Shown here in pieces: positions 37,299 to 45,379 of a stretch of DNA of 64,000 nucleotides. Every line of letters begins with the position of its first letter. Position 1 is the stretch's first letter. Below the pieces are notes generated by a model. The model saw only the letters and a list, made by a program, of their open reading frames with translations, made no database searches and was not told the origin of the DNA. Position numbers and translations under genes: made by a program. Source of the stretch: Pseudomonas sp. BCA17 (GTDB taxonomy: Bacteria > Pseudomonadota > Gammaproteobacteria > Pseudomonadales > Pseudomonadaceae); the NCBI RefSeq assembly GCF_004519405.1, contig NZ_SGWI01000001.1, positions 310,001 through 374,000 on the forward strand, read 5' to 3'.

Positions 37299-38306
37299 AT
37301 GGCTCGCGGCGGCATAAACAAAGCAGTTGTTCAAACGGCACGCCTGGCCATCCTGGCCCGTGGCGAAAACCCCAGCATCGATGCCGTACGCATCGAAATG
37401 GGCAACACCGGCTCGAAAACCACTATTCATCGCTATTTGAAAGAACTCGATGAGAGCGAAAGTCGCCTGACCATTACTGAGGCGCCGCTTGATGACGAAC
37501 TTGGCGAACTGGTCGCTCGCCTGGCACAACGCCTTAAAGAGAAAGCCCAAGAGCCTATCGACCTGGCCCTGGCACAATTCGAACAGCACAAAGCCGCCCT
37601 GCTCACTCAGCTGCAAACGCTTGAAGAAGCGCACAGCCAACTCAAGCAGCAATTCGATATCCAGGGCGCTGCCCTGACCGAAGAAAGCGCAGCCCTGCAA
37701 ACCGCGCGCACCAGCCTGCAGACCGAGCAAACCCGCAATGCCGGCCTCAGCCAGGCGTGCAACGACTATGAGTTGAGAATCAACGATAAGGACGAACAGA
37801 TCCGTTCACTGGAGGACAAGCACCTGCACGCACGGGACGCCCTGGAGCACTACCGTAACGCGGTCAAGGAACAACGCGAGCAGGAACAGCGACGCCATGA
37901 AGGCCAGTTGCAGCAGCTCCAGGCAGAACTGCGCCAGGCCCAGCAAAGCGCCTTGGTGCGCCAGGATGAGATCACTCAACTGCATCGCGACAATGAACGC
38001 CTGCTGATCGAGCACCGGGTCACGACGAAGGAGCTGGCCGCGCAGCAGGAGCAAAACCGTAAGGAGCAGGCCCGGCAGCTCAAACTGAGCGAACAGCTCA
38101 GCCTGATCGAAAGCGAACGCACCCTGCTTCAAGAGCGCCTGCGGGTTGCGCTGCTTGAAAGCCAGTCAAGCCAGCAAACGCTCAGCGAATGTCAGCACGC
38201 CATCAAAACCCTGGAACTGGACCTTATCAAGGCCCAGGCCAGCATTGAGGCGTTGCAGTCGGCAGCCGCCATTGCAGCGGCACCCCAGGCAACGCCCGAC
38301 GCCTGA
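37299..38306 (+). CDS. KfrA-type coiled-coil DNA-binding protein, TnpT-like
   Basis: A 335-residue protein with an N-terminal helix-turn-helix domain (about 1-60; VVQTARLAILARGENPSID and GSKTTIHRYLKEL) and a long, almost uninterrupted coiled coil (about 75-320, rich in Gln, Glu and Leu). This is the layout of plasmid KfrA and of TnpT, which binds the Tn4651 resolution site and assists TnpS. It ends exactly next to the convergent gor stop. Partner and site are inferred from gene order. Confidence 0.87.
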   Translation: MARGGINKAVVQTARLAILARGENPSIDAVRIEMGNTGSKTTIHRYLKELDESESRLTITEAPLDDELGELVARLAQRLKEKAQEPIDLALAQFEQHKAALLTQLQTLEEAHSQLKQQFDIQGAALTEESAALQTARTSLQTEQTRNAGLSQACNDYELRINDKDEQIRSLEDKHLHARDALEHYRNAVKEQREQEQRRHEGQLQQLQAELRQAQQSALVRQDEITQLHRDNERLLIEHRVTTKELAAQQEQNRKEQARQLKLSEQLSLIESERTLLQERLRVALLESQSSQQTLSECQHAIKTLELDLIKAQASIEALQSAAAIAAAPQATPDA

Positions 38307-39665
38307 TCAGTCAGCCACAGGCGTGCGCATGGTGACGAACTCTTCCGCCGCCGTGGGATGCACGCCGATGGTTTCGTCGAAATGTTGCTTGGTCGCGCCC
38401 GCCTTGAGCGCAACCGCCAGGCCCTGGACGATTTCGCCGGCGTCCGGCCCCACCATGTGGCAACCCAGGACTTTGTCGGTGTCGGCGTCGACTACCAGCT
38501 TCATCAGGGTTTTCTCCTGGCAATCGGTGAGCGTCAGCTTCATCGGCCGGAAGCGGCTTTCGAAGATCTGCACCTTGTGGCCGCTCTTCTTCGCGTCTTC
38601 TTCGGTCAGGCCGACGGTGCCGATATTCGGCAGGCTGAACACCGCTGTCGGGATCATCGCGTAATCCACCGGACGGTACTGCTCAGGCTTGAACAGACGA
38701 CGCGCCACCGCCATACCTTCGGCCAACGCAACCGGCGTCAACTGCACGCGACCAATCACATCGCCAATGGCCAGAATCGACGGTTCAGCGGTCTGGTACA
38801 GGTCGTCAACCGCAACGAAACCACGCTCATCCAACTGAACGCCGGTATTTTCCAGCCCCAGGTTGTCCAGCATCGGGCGCCGGCCGGTGGCATAGAACAC
38901 GCAATCGGCTTCCAATACGCGACCGTCTTTCAGGGTGGCCTTCAGGCTGCCATCGGCTTGCTTGTCGATACGCTCGATATCGGCATTGAATTGCAGATCC
39001 AGGCCACGCTTGGTCAGTTCTTCCTGCAGATGCTTGCGCACCGCACCATCAAACCCCCGCAAGAACAGGTCACCACGGTACAGCAGCGTAGTTTTGGCGC
39101 CCAAGCCATGGAAGATGCCCGCGAACTCAACGGCGATATAACCCCCTCCCACCACCAGCACGCGCTTGGGCAACGCCTTGAGGAAAAATGCTTCATTGGA
39201 GCCGATGGCGTGTTCACGCCCGGGAATGTCCGGAATCTGCGGCCAGCCGCCCGTGGCAATCAGGATGTGCCTGGCGGTGAAGCGCTCGCCATTGATCTCC
39301 ACCTGATGCGGATCAACCAAACGCGCATGCCCTTCATGCAGGGTCACGCCGCTGTTGACCAGCAGGTTGCGGTAGATGCCATTGAGGCGGTTGATCTCGC
39401 GATCCTTGTTGGCGATCAAGGTCGCCCAATCAAAGTTCGCTTCACCCAACGACCAGCCGAAACCACTGGCCTGTTCAAAGTCTTCGGCGAAATGTGCGCC
39501 GTATACCAACAGCTTTTTCGGCACACAGCCGACATTCACGCACGTACCGCCCAGGTAGCGACTCTCCGCTACGGCCACCTTGGCGCCAAAGCCCGCAGCA
39601 AAGCGCGCTGCGCGAACGCCGCCGGAACCGGCGCCAATTACATACAGGTCAAAATCGTAGGCCAT
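38307..39665 (-). CDS. gor: Glutathione-disulfide reductase
   Basis: A 452-residue NADPH-dependent flavoprotein that reduces GSSG. The FAD motif [16 protein letters not shown], the redox pair Cys42/Cys47 in [14 protein letters not shown], the NADPH motif [15 protein letters not shown] and the C-terminal [14 protein letters not shown] are all present. GVHPT provides the catalytic His. It lies downstream of galU but behind a terminator, so it has its own promoter. Confidence 0.97.
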   Translation of the reverse strand: MAYDFDLYVIGAGSGGVRAARFAAGFGAKVAVAESRYLGGTCVNVGCVPKKLLVYGAHFAEDFEQASGFGWSLGEANFDWATLIANKDREINRLNGIYRNLLVNSGVTLHEGHARLVDPHQVEINGERFTARHILIATGGWPQIPDIPGREHAIGSNEAFFLKALPKRVLVVGGGYIAVEFAGIFHGLGAKTTLLYRGDLFLRGFDGAVRKHLQEELTKRGLDLQFNADIERIDKQADGSLKATLKDGRVLEADCVFYATGRRPMLDNLGLENTGVQLDERGFVAVDDLYQTAEPSILAIGDVIGRVQLTPVALAEGMAVARRLFKPEQYRPVDYAMIPTAVFSLPNIGTVGLTEEDAKKSGHKVQIFESRFRPMKLTLTDCQEKTLMKLVVDADTDKVLGCHMVGPDAGEIVQGLAVALKAGATKQHFDETIGVHPTAAEEFVTMRTPVAD

Positions 39666-39718
39666 TTCACTCTCCTCGGCAGGACATCAGCATACCGACT
39701 TAGATGGGGCTGAAAAAC

Positions 39719-39745
39719 GAAAAAGCCACCCGGAGGTGGCTTTCT
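39719..39745 (-). terminator. Intrinsic terminator of galU
   Basis: GCCACC and GGTGGC around a 4-nt loop, flanked by A and T runs; located between the galU stop and the gor start. Confidence 0.88.
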
Positions 39746-39770
39746 CTTAAAACGGACCGGCTCGTACTGA

Positions 39771-40610
39771 TCAGTAAGCCTTGCCAGTTTTGTAGAAGTG
39801 CTCATAGCAGAAGTTGGTGGCTTCGATGTAGCCTTCTGCACCACCGCAGTCGAAACGCTGGCCTTTGAATTTGTAGGCGATGACGCAACCGTCTTTGGCT
39901 TGCTTCAACAGGGCGTCGGTGATCTGGATCTCGCCACCCTTGCCCGGCTCGGTTTCTTCGATCAGCTTGAAAATATCCGGAGTCAGGATATAGCGACCGA
40001 TAATTGCCAGGTTCGACGGGGCATCTTCCGGCGCCGGCTTTTCAACCATGTCACGTACGCGGATCAGGCCATCACCGATATCGTCGCCGGCGATTACGCC
40101 GTACTTGTTGGTTTCGGTCGGGTTCACTTCCATGACCGCAACGATGGTGCAACGGTATTTCTGGTACAGCTTGACCATCTGGGTCAGTACGCCGTCGCCT
40201 TCCAGGTTCACACACAGGTCATCCGCCAACACCACGGCGAACGGCTCGTCACCGATCAGCGGGCGACCGGTCAGGATTGCGTGACCCAAGCCTTTCATCT
40301 GGGTTTGACGGGTGTAGGAGAACGAGCACTCGTCGAGCAGCTTGCGGATACCAACCAGGTATTTTTCCTTGTCGGTGCCCTTGATCTGGTTTTCCAGCTC
40401 GTAGCTGATGTCGAAGTGATCTTCCAGCGCGCGCTTACCACGGCCGGTCACGATGGAGATTTCGTTCAGGCCAGCATCCAGTGCTTCTTCGACGCCGTAC
40501 TGAATCAGTGGCTTGTTCACCACCGGCAGCATCTCTTTGGGCATGGCTTTGGTCGCTGGCAAGAAGCGAGTGCCGTAACCGGCTGCTGGGAACAAGCATT
40601 TCTTGATCAT
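39771..40610 (-). CDS. galU: UTP-glucose-1-phosphate uridylyltransferase
   Basis: A 279-residue nucleotidyltransferase making UDP-glucose for LPS, exopolysaccharide and trehalose synthesis. FPAAGYGTRFLPATKAMPKEMLPV is the nucleotide-binding signature; VLADDLCVN carries the metal-binding Asp; VEKPAPEDAPSNLAIIGRYIL is conserved. Length matches the family. It is transcribed as a single gene with a terminator downstream. Confidence 0.97.
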   Translation of the reverse strand: MIKKCLFPAAGYGTRFLPATKAMPKEMLPVVNKPLIQYGVEEALDAGLNEISIVTGRGKRALEDHFDISYELENQIKGTDKEKYLVGIRKLLDECSFSYTRQTQMKGLGHAILTGRPLIGDEPFAVVLADDLCVNLEGDGVLTQMVKLYQKYRCTIVAVMEVNPTETNKYGVIAGDDIGDGLIRVRDMVEKPAPEDAPSNLAIIGRYILTPDIFKLIEETEPGKGGEIQITDALLKQAKDGCVIAYKFKGQRFDCGGAEGYIEATNFCYEHFYKTGKAY

Positions 40611-40915
40611 ATGAGTCCTTACAAAGGGCTGTGCGTACGGAATTCGGCGCAGTCTAATCAGGCCGCAGCCACCTTACAATGGGTCCTGCTGGCATTGCGA
40701 TGTCAACTAAGAGAAAAAATGTCGGCGTAAGTTCCACTGATCCTACGAAGAGCTTCGCCAACATGCGCTAAAAAAGTCGATGTGCCCATTCTTCAAGGCG
40801 CTGCAATCTTTTTAGCACGCTTTTCGACGCCGGGCACTGACCTGCAACAACTTGCGCTGGACGGCGGCATTTGGCGCTATGATGGCCCACTTGAACCAGA
40901 ACACGAGATGGATAG
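40611..40915. other. Intergenic region between galU and a small protein gene
   Basis: A 305-bp non-coding stretch with divergent promoters expected on both sides. Apart from short A/T-rich patches no RNA gene, repeat or protein-coding frame with a ribosome site was seen. Confidence 0.5.
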
Positions 40916-41101
40916 ATGTCAGAACCAAAAGGCGTTAACGGCTACCTGATCACCCAGCGAGCAGACGGCTGGCACTTGATCAACTTCCACGGAGACAGCG
41001 TCGCCGGTACCTTTGCGACCGAGCGTGAAGCGATCATGGTCGCCGAAGTGTTTGTGGATGAGGCAGGTCACGCGTCGAGTAAAAAGCCGAAGGGCAAGTA
41101 A
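40916..41101 (+). CDS. Small conserved hypothetical protein
   Basis: A 61-residue soluble protein, MSEPKGVNGYLITQRADGWH at the N-terminus and a basic tail SSKKPKGK. It looks like a small Pseudomonas-conserved protein, and it is followed by a strong terminator, which supports a real transcription unit. No domain or motif was recognised, and the flanking genes do not suggest a role. Confidence 0.8.
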   Translation: MSEPKGVNGYLITQRADGWHLINFHGDSVAGTFATEREAIMVAEVFVDEAGHASSKKPKGK

Positions 41102-41134
41102 GCCGCTTCCTGCATAGAGAGCCCATAACATAAA

Positions 41135-41160
41135 GAGCCCCGTTGAACGGGGCTTTTTTG
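41135..41160 (+). terminator. Intrinsic terminator of the 61-residue protein gene
   Basis: AGCCCCG and CGGGGCT around TTGAA, followed by six T. Confidence 0.9.
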
Positions 41161-41255
41161 TTTGTCTGTACCTAGGTGGCAGTTAGCTATAATCTGCTGC
41201 CGACGCCCCACGACAGTGTCAGCGCGCCTCCAACCCCCTCGACGACGACCCCACT

Positions 41256-41537
41256 ATGAACAAACTCCTGGCACTGATTGCGGTACTGGCGCTGGCCGGC
41301 TGCACGACCACCTCCGACACCTACCTGAAAAACGGCGAACAAGGCTTGACCATCGATTGTTCGGGCGAGGCCAACTCATGGGCCAGTTGCTATGAAAAAG
41401 CCGACGCCTCCTGCGCAGGCACCGGTTACCGCATCGTCGGCACTGAAGGCACGCCTTCCTTGAAAGAAAGCGACAAGACACTGGGCAAAGACGTGGGCAA
41501 CTTCAAAAACCGCAGCGTGGTCGTAGTGTGCAAGTAA
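41256..41537 (+). CDS. Small lipoprotein
   Basis: A 93-residue protein with a lipoprotein signal (MNKLLALIAVLALAGC; lipobox LAGC, Cys16 lipidated). The mature part has further cysteines (TIDCSG, SCYEKADASCAGTGY, VVCK) likely to pair as disulfides, and it resembles short Pseudomonas outer-membrane lipoproteins of unknown function. Asp at +2 is absent, so outer-membrane sorting is expected. It is convergent with the next small gene, 9 bp apart. Confidence 0.87.
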   Translation: MNKLLALIAVLALAGCTTTSDTYLKNGEQGLTIDCSGEANSWASCYEKADASCAGTGYRIVGTEGTPSLKESDKTLGKDVGNFKNRSVVVVCK

Positions 41538-41546
41538 GCGGTGCGA

Positions 41547-41777
41547 CTACAAATGGACTTCGGCGAACTTGATCCCCAAACCGCGCAATAGCTCGATCAG
41601 GTCATCCAGCCGCGGGAATGACTCGACTTCATCCTGTTCATCGACCAGGAAGTAACTGCGACCGCCGCTTTTCTTGAAGAAAACGATCCACTCCCCCAGG
41701 TCGGCTGGGTTCTGGATAACATGGGTGGCCGAAATCTGACCCTCGGCATGGCGGGCCTTGACGTGTTCACGCTTCAT
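41547..41777 (-). CDS. Small hypothetical protein
   Basis: A 76-residue protein starting MKREHVKARHAEGQISATHV, with GEWIVFFKKSGGRSYFLVDEQDEVESF and a leucine-rich end. GGAAAG lies before the ATG at 41777; an upstream ATG 21 codons earlier lacks a ribosome site. No known domain was recognised. It is in the same direction as the cytochrome pair, 78 bp downstream of it, but its role there is unclear. Confidence 0.75.
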   Translation of the reverse strand: MKREHVKARHAEGQISATHVIQNPADLGEWIVFFKKSGGRSYFLVDEQDEVESFPRLDDLIELLRGLGIKFAEVHL

Positions 41778-41855
41778 AACGGGCTTTCCAGAAAAGACAG
41801 GTGCCGCGCAGACCCAACGGTATGCGCGGCATTCTTGCATTGATTACCCGTCAGT

Positions 41856-42770
41856 TTAACGGATGCCCTGCCCGATCAGCACGCCGTTTACCGTTTGACC
41901 GTAAAGATTGACGCCGTCATTGGCGTGAAACTTCTGCCGGGTTTTCTCTATCGAGCCCTCCACCAGTCGCGGATCCTGCGGGCGCTCGTGGCTGTTTACG
42001 TACGCCGCCACATCCCAGGCCTGTTGGTCACTCAGGCTGCCGGCCTGGCCCAGCGGCATATTGTGCTTGATGAAGGACGCAGCCGTATTGATTCGATGCA
42101 TCCCGGCCCCCCAGTTGTAGGAGTCCTTACCCCATAGCGGCGGCATGACAAAACTGTCTCCGACCTTCTGTCCCTGTCCTTCGGCGCCGTGGCATGTCGC
42201 ACATTGCGCGTTGTAAACCTCTGCGCCATGGGCCACGTTGTAACCGTTGGCCGGTTGCGCCACGTCGGGGTAGCCGCGCCCCGGCAGTTCAACGCCCAAG
42301 GGCGCCTTGCCGGCCAGCCAATAGGCGTACACAGAGAGCGCCGTGATTTCCGGGCTATCGGCCGCAGGCGGCAGGCCACCGTTCATGCTGAACTGAAAGC
42401 AGCCCTGCAGGCGCTCAGCGAACGTATTGACCTTGTCGTTCTTTTTTCGATAGGCCGGGTACATCGGGTAAGCGGCCCACAGCGGTGCCGAATTCGCCAG
42501 ACGGCCCTGATCCAGATGGCAGTTGCTGCAATTAAGCCCATTGCCGACGTATTGCGGTGCCAGGCGTTTGGTATCGACAAACAGTGCGTAGCCCTGCCTG
42601 ACCATCTTGCCGTAGGCATTGTCCGGCAACTCGCTTTCCTGAGGCGGTTGAAACCGGGCAACGGCTGGGTGCGCAGCCGGTGACTGCAATTGGGATTGGT
42701 CTTCCATGGCGATCGGAGCGCCATACGCAGGCACTGCCAGCAGCAAACCTGCAAAAATTATGGGCTTCAT
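41856..42770 (-). CDS. Dihaem cytochrome c, thiosulfate dehydrogenase (TsdA)-like
   Basis: A 304-residue exported protein (signal MKPIIFAGLLLAVPAYGA). Haem sites are CSNCH (81-85) and CATCH (190-194). Cys124 in GCFQFSMNG sits where TsdA enzymes have the unusual Cys ligand of the catalytic haem, and Met209 or Met239 could ligate haem 2. TsdA oxidises thiosulfate to tetrathionate, or the reverse. It overlaps the upstream c4-type cytochrome gene by ATGA, the tsdB-tsdA arrangement. Assignment rests on the Cys motif and gene pairing; a general electron-transfer cytochrome is the alternative. Confidence 0.82.
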   Translation of the reverse strand: MKPIIFAGLLLAVPAYGAPIAMEDQSQLQSPAAHPAVARFQPPQESELPDNAYGKMVRQGYALFVDTKRLAPQYVGNGLNCSNCHLDQGRLANSAPLWAAYPMYPAYRKKNDKVNTFAERLQGCFQFSMNGGLPPAADSPEITALSVYAYWLAGKAPLGVELPGRGYPDVAQPANGYNVAHGAEVYNAQCATCHGAEGQGQKVGDSFVMPPLWGKDSYNWGAGMHRINTAASFIKHNMPLGQAGSLSDQQAWDVAAYVNSHERPQDPRLVEGSIEKTRQKFHANDGVNLYGQTVNGVLIGQGIR

Positions 42771-43414
42771 GGCTTGGCCTCCGGGCTCAACGAGGCGAAA
42801 TACCGGGCAACGCCCTGCACTTCCTCGGGGGTGAGGGCCTTCGCGACATGCCCCATCAGATCATTGGGATCATTACGACGGCTACCGGTCTGCCATGCCA
42901 TCAATTGTGCCGCCAGGTACGCAGCAGGTTGACCGGCCAAAGGCGGGAAAGCATCGCCTACACCCACACCGGCCGGCCCATGACAACTGACGCAAGCGGG
43001 AACCTGTCGCTCCCAGGCGCCTTGCAGGGCAAGTTTCTGCATCGCGTCAACGGGCATTGCGCTGCGATGCACCGTTGCGGGAGCAGTGAAAGGCATCGCG
43101 GCGACGGCTTGGCTCACGGCTGCGATCTGTGCCTCGTCCAGGGCTTTTGCCAACGGCTGCATCACCGGATTGCTGCGCGCGCCGCTGCTGAAATCGGCCA
43201 GCTGTTTACGCACATACTCCGCCGGCAAACCCGCCAACCGGGGGAAACCTGCGGCCGCGATACCCAGCCCGTCGGCGCCGTGGCACGCCGCACAGGGCAT
43301 CGCACCCGGCGGTGAACCGCCTTCGTCGAATATCTTTTTCCCATCCAGCGCGTGGGCATTGCCCAGCAGCAGTAACAACGCGCCGCCTATCAACACTCGT
43401 TCCAGAGACATCAT
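42767..43414 (-). CDS. Dihaem c4-type cytochrome (TsdB-like partner)
   Basis: A 215-residue exported protein with a signal peptide (ERVLIGGALLLLLGNAHA). Two CxxCH sites, CAACHGADGLGIAAAGFPRLAG and CVSCHGPAGVGVGDAFPPLAGQ, lie in two tandem halves, as in cytochrome c4. GTG 43417, ATG 43414 and ATG 43411 are all possible starts behind AAGGA; 43414 is given. Its stop overlaps the start of the TsdA-like gene, so it likely accepts electrons from it and passes them to the terminal oxidase chain. Confidence 0.87.
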   Translation of the reverse strand: MMSLERVLIGGALLLLLGNAHALDGKKIFDEGGSPPGAMPCAACHGADGLGIAAAGFPRLAGLPAEYVRKQLADFSSGARSNPVMQPLAKALDEAQIAAVSQAVAAMPFTAPATVHRSAMPVDAMQKLALQGAWERQVPACVSCHGPAGVGVGDAFPPLAGQPAAYLAAQLMAWQTGSRRNDPNDLMGHVAKALTPEEVQGVARYFASLSPEAKP

Positions 43415-43513
43415 CACGGGTCCATCCTTATAGTTATATGCTTAGCGCTTAAACGCATAAGCTTACAAATAGTAGGGTAATGATCCTCCTGCGACAACAC
43501 CCGACTGCGACGC

Positions 43514-43555
43514 AAAAAAAAGCCTGACGCTGCAACGGCAACGTCAGGCTTCTCT
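43514..43555 (-). terminator. Intrinsic terminator after the small lipoprotein gene
   Basis: AGCCTGACG and CGTCAGGCT around a 12-nt loop, followed on the - strand by a T-run; it lies just beyond the stop at 43587. Confidence 0.88.
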
Positions 43556-43586
43556 ATCGGGTTCAAGTGTCTGGATAAGCGGCGGC

Positions 43587-43937
43587 TCAGCCGGAGATGC
43601 AATCCTCCCCGGCTTTCTTGATATCGCCCGGGCGGATCGGCACATTGGACATGCTCTCATAGAGCTTGATACTGCTACCGCTTGAGCGCTCTTCAATCTC
43701 GAAGATCGCCGAAGGATCGGACGAGAATTTCTGCGGCACAATCACCTGCACGCCATCCTTATGCGGTTCAATCTGCGGCGGCCGGCGAGTGGCAGCCAGT
43801 TTGCGCACTACGCAGGCAGCATATTCCGGTGGTTTTTTGCCTGAAATGACGACCAGGGTGGGCGGGGTCTGCTTGATATCTGCAACCGAAGCACACCCAC
43901 CTAACGCCAAGGCCAGAACCCACACACTCCACTTCAT
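43587..43937 (-). CDS. Small lipoprotein, hypothetical
   Basis: A 116-residue protein beginning MKWSVWVLALALGGCASVAD with a lipobox ending in Cys15. The mature part includes PEYAACVVRKLAATR and a second cysteine near the end (AGEDCISG), probably disulfide-linked. Residue +2 is Ala, so outer-membrane localisation is expected. It has its own terminator. Function unknown; no operon partner. Confidence 0.83.
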   Translation of the reverse strand: MKWSVWVLALALGGCASVADIKQTPPTLVVISGKKPPEYAACVVRKLAATRRPPQIEPHKDGVQVIVPQKFSSDPSAIFEIEERSSGSSIKLYESMSNVPIRPGDIKKAGEDCISG

Positions 43938-44148
43938 ACTTAAACCTCCGATAAAGACCCTACGACAGCGGATATAGGAATTTTCTCCCGCCAGAGTAGG
44001 ATTTATCCCTAAAAATTCGGTAAATAACTGTTTTAAATTGTCGAAGTCGTCGACGACGGCCCGATAATAAACGCGCTGGGGCTGATAAACTCTATCTTAA
44101 CCTACGTATCATTCTGATTTTTCAGAAAAAGCCCTTCTGGAGACACCC

Positions 44149-44451
44149 ATGAAATTCATTCACCAGCGCGAGCACCTCAACGAGGGAGACATTGTCGTCA
44201 TCGAATGCTCGCAGACCTGCAACATCCGCCTCATGAGCGACGCCAATTTCCGCAGCTTCAAAAATGGCGGCCGCCACACCTACCACGGCGGTGCTTTCGA
44301 CACATTCCCGGCGAAAATCACGGCGCCCAGCACCGGGTTCTGGAACATCACCCTGGATGTCGTCACACGCCGCGCAATCAGCGTTACCCGTAAACCGGCG
44401 CTGTCCCACAAGATTCGCATCGTTCGTCGCACCAGCTCCAAACTGAGCTGA
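44149..44451 (+). CDS. DUF1883 protein
   Basis: A 100-residue protein, MKFIHQREHLNEGDIVVIEC then NIRLMSDANFRSFKNG and WNITLDVVTRR, a small beta-rich domain matching DUF1883. It lacks a signal peptide. GGAG is upstream of the ATG. Two genes follow in the same direction at short spacing (a 55-residue protein and alkB), so it may head that operon; a link to alkylation repair is not shown. Confidence 0.85.
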   Translation: MKFIHQREHLNEGDIVVIECSQTCNIRLMSDANFRSFKNGGRHTYHGGAFDTFPAKITAPSTGFWNITLDVVTRRAISVTRKPALSHKIRIVRRTSSKLS

Positions 44452-44476
44452 TCCGGATACCCGACAGGAAAAAGCT

Positions 44477-44644
44477 GTGACCACCACGACCAAATACGTC
44501 ATCAAGTACAAGCTCAACGGCGAACGTCGCTTCGAGTTCGCGCAACTGCACAGCAACAGCGTGGAAGAAGCCAAGCAAGCCCTGGCGAAAATCCATGATG
44601 CCAGCGATGTCATCACCGACATCAACGTGAGCAAGGCGTTGTAA
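44477..44644 (+). CDS. Very small conserved-looking protein upstream of alkB
   Basis: A 55-residue protein from GTG 44477, preceded by AGGAAA at seven bases: MTTTTKYVIKYKLNGERRFE at the start and an end DASDVITDINVSKAL. Alternating charged and hydrophobic residues suggest a small folded alpha/beta domain. It sits 25 bp after the DUF1883 stop and 3 bp before the alkB ATG, with good codon use, so it is very likely translated. Function unknown. Confidence 0.75.
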   Translation: MTTTTKYVIKYKLNGERRFEFAQLHSNSVEEAKQALAKIHDASDVITDINVSKAL

Positions 44645-44647
44645 GCC

Positions 44648-45304
44648 ATGACTGCCGACTTGTTCGCCGATGACGCCCTGCAACAGCCCAAGGGACGCGA
44701 ACAAATTGGCGCAGAGTCTTATGTGCTCAAGGGCTATGCCCTGCCCTGGATTGATCGTCTGCTGCCTGAACTGCGTCGGATACTGGCGCAGTCGCCGTTT
44801 CGAAAAATGGTCACGCCCGGCGGCTTTACCATGTCGGCGGCATTGAGCAGTTGCGGCGAGCTGGGCTGGACCACCGACAGGGCCGGCTACCGCTACAGTC
44901 CCGTTGACCCACGCACTCAAACCCCCTGGCCGGCAATGCCCGCGCTCTTGCGCGAACTGGCCGCACTGGCGGCGCTGGAGGCCGGCTTCCACGACTTCGC
45001 ACCGGATGCCTGCCTGATCAATCGGTATGTGCCAGGGGCCAAGATGTCCCTGCATCAGGACAAGAACGAGCGCCACTACAGCGCCCCTGTCGTCTCGGTG
45101 TCCCTCGGGCTGCCGGCGATTTTTCTGTTCGGCGGCCATGAACGCAGTGACAAGACGCAAAAAGTCTCGCTATTCCACGGCGACGTGGTGGTATGGGGCG
45201 GCGTCGATCGTTTGCGCTTTCACGGGGTAATGCCGATCAAAGAAGGTGTGCACCCTGTCATGGGCCCGCAGCGTATCAACTTGACCTTTCGCACCGCCGG
45301 CTGA
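44648..45304 (+). CDS. alkB: DNA oxidative demethylase AlkB
   Basis: A 218-residue Fe(II)/2-oxoglutarate dioxygenase that removes 1-methyladenine and 3-methylcytosine from DNA. Iron ligands are His136 and Asp138 (LHQDKNE) and His192 (FHGVMP); Arg209 and Arg215 (RINLTFR) bind 2-oxoglutarate and substrate. Length matches E. coli AlkB. It is followed 75 bp later by ada, as in many adaptive-response loci. Confidence 0.96.
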   Translation: MTADLFADDALQQPKGREQIGAESYVLKGYALPWIDRLLPELRRILAQSPFRKMVTPGGFTMSAALSSCGELGWTTDRAGYRYSPVDPRTQTPWPAMPALLRELAALAALEAGFHDFAPDACLINRYVPGAKMSLHQDKNERHYSAPVVSVSLGLPAIFLFGGHERSDKTQKVSLFHGDVVVWGGVDRLRFHGVMPIKEGVHPVMGPQRINLTFRTAG

Positions 45305-45379
45305 TTTGACCGCAAGTTTGAGAGTGTCGAGGTGGGGCTACGCCGCTAAGCTGCCCGTGAATCGTCAAGAGTGCAGGTC

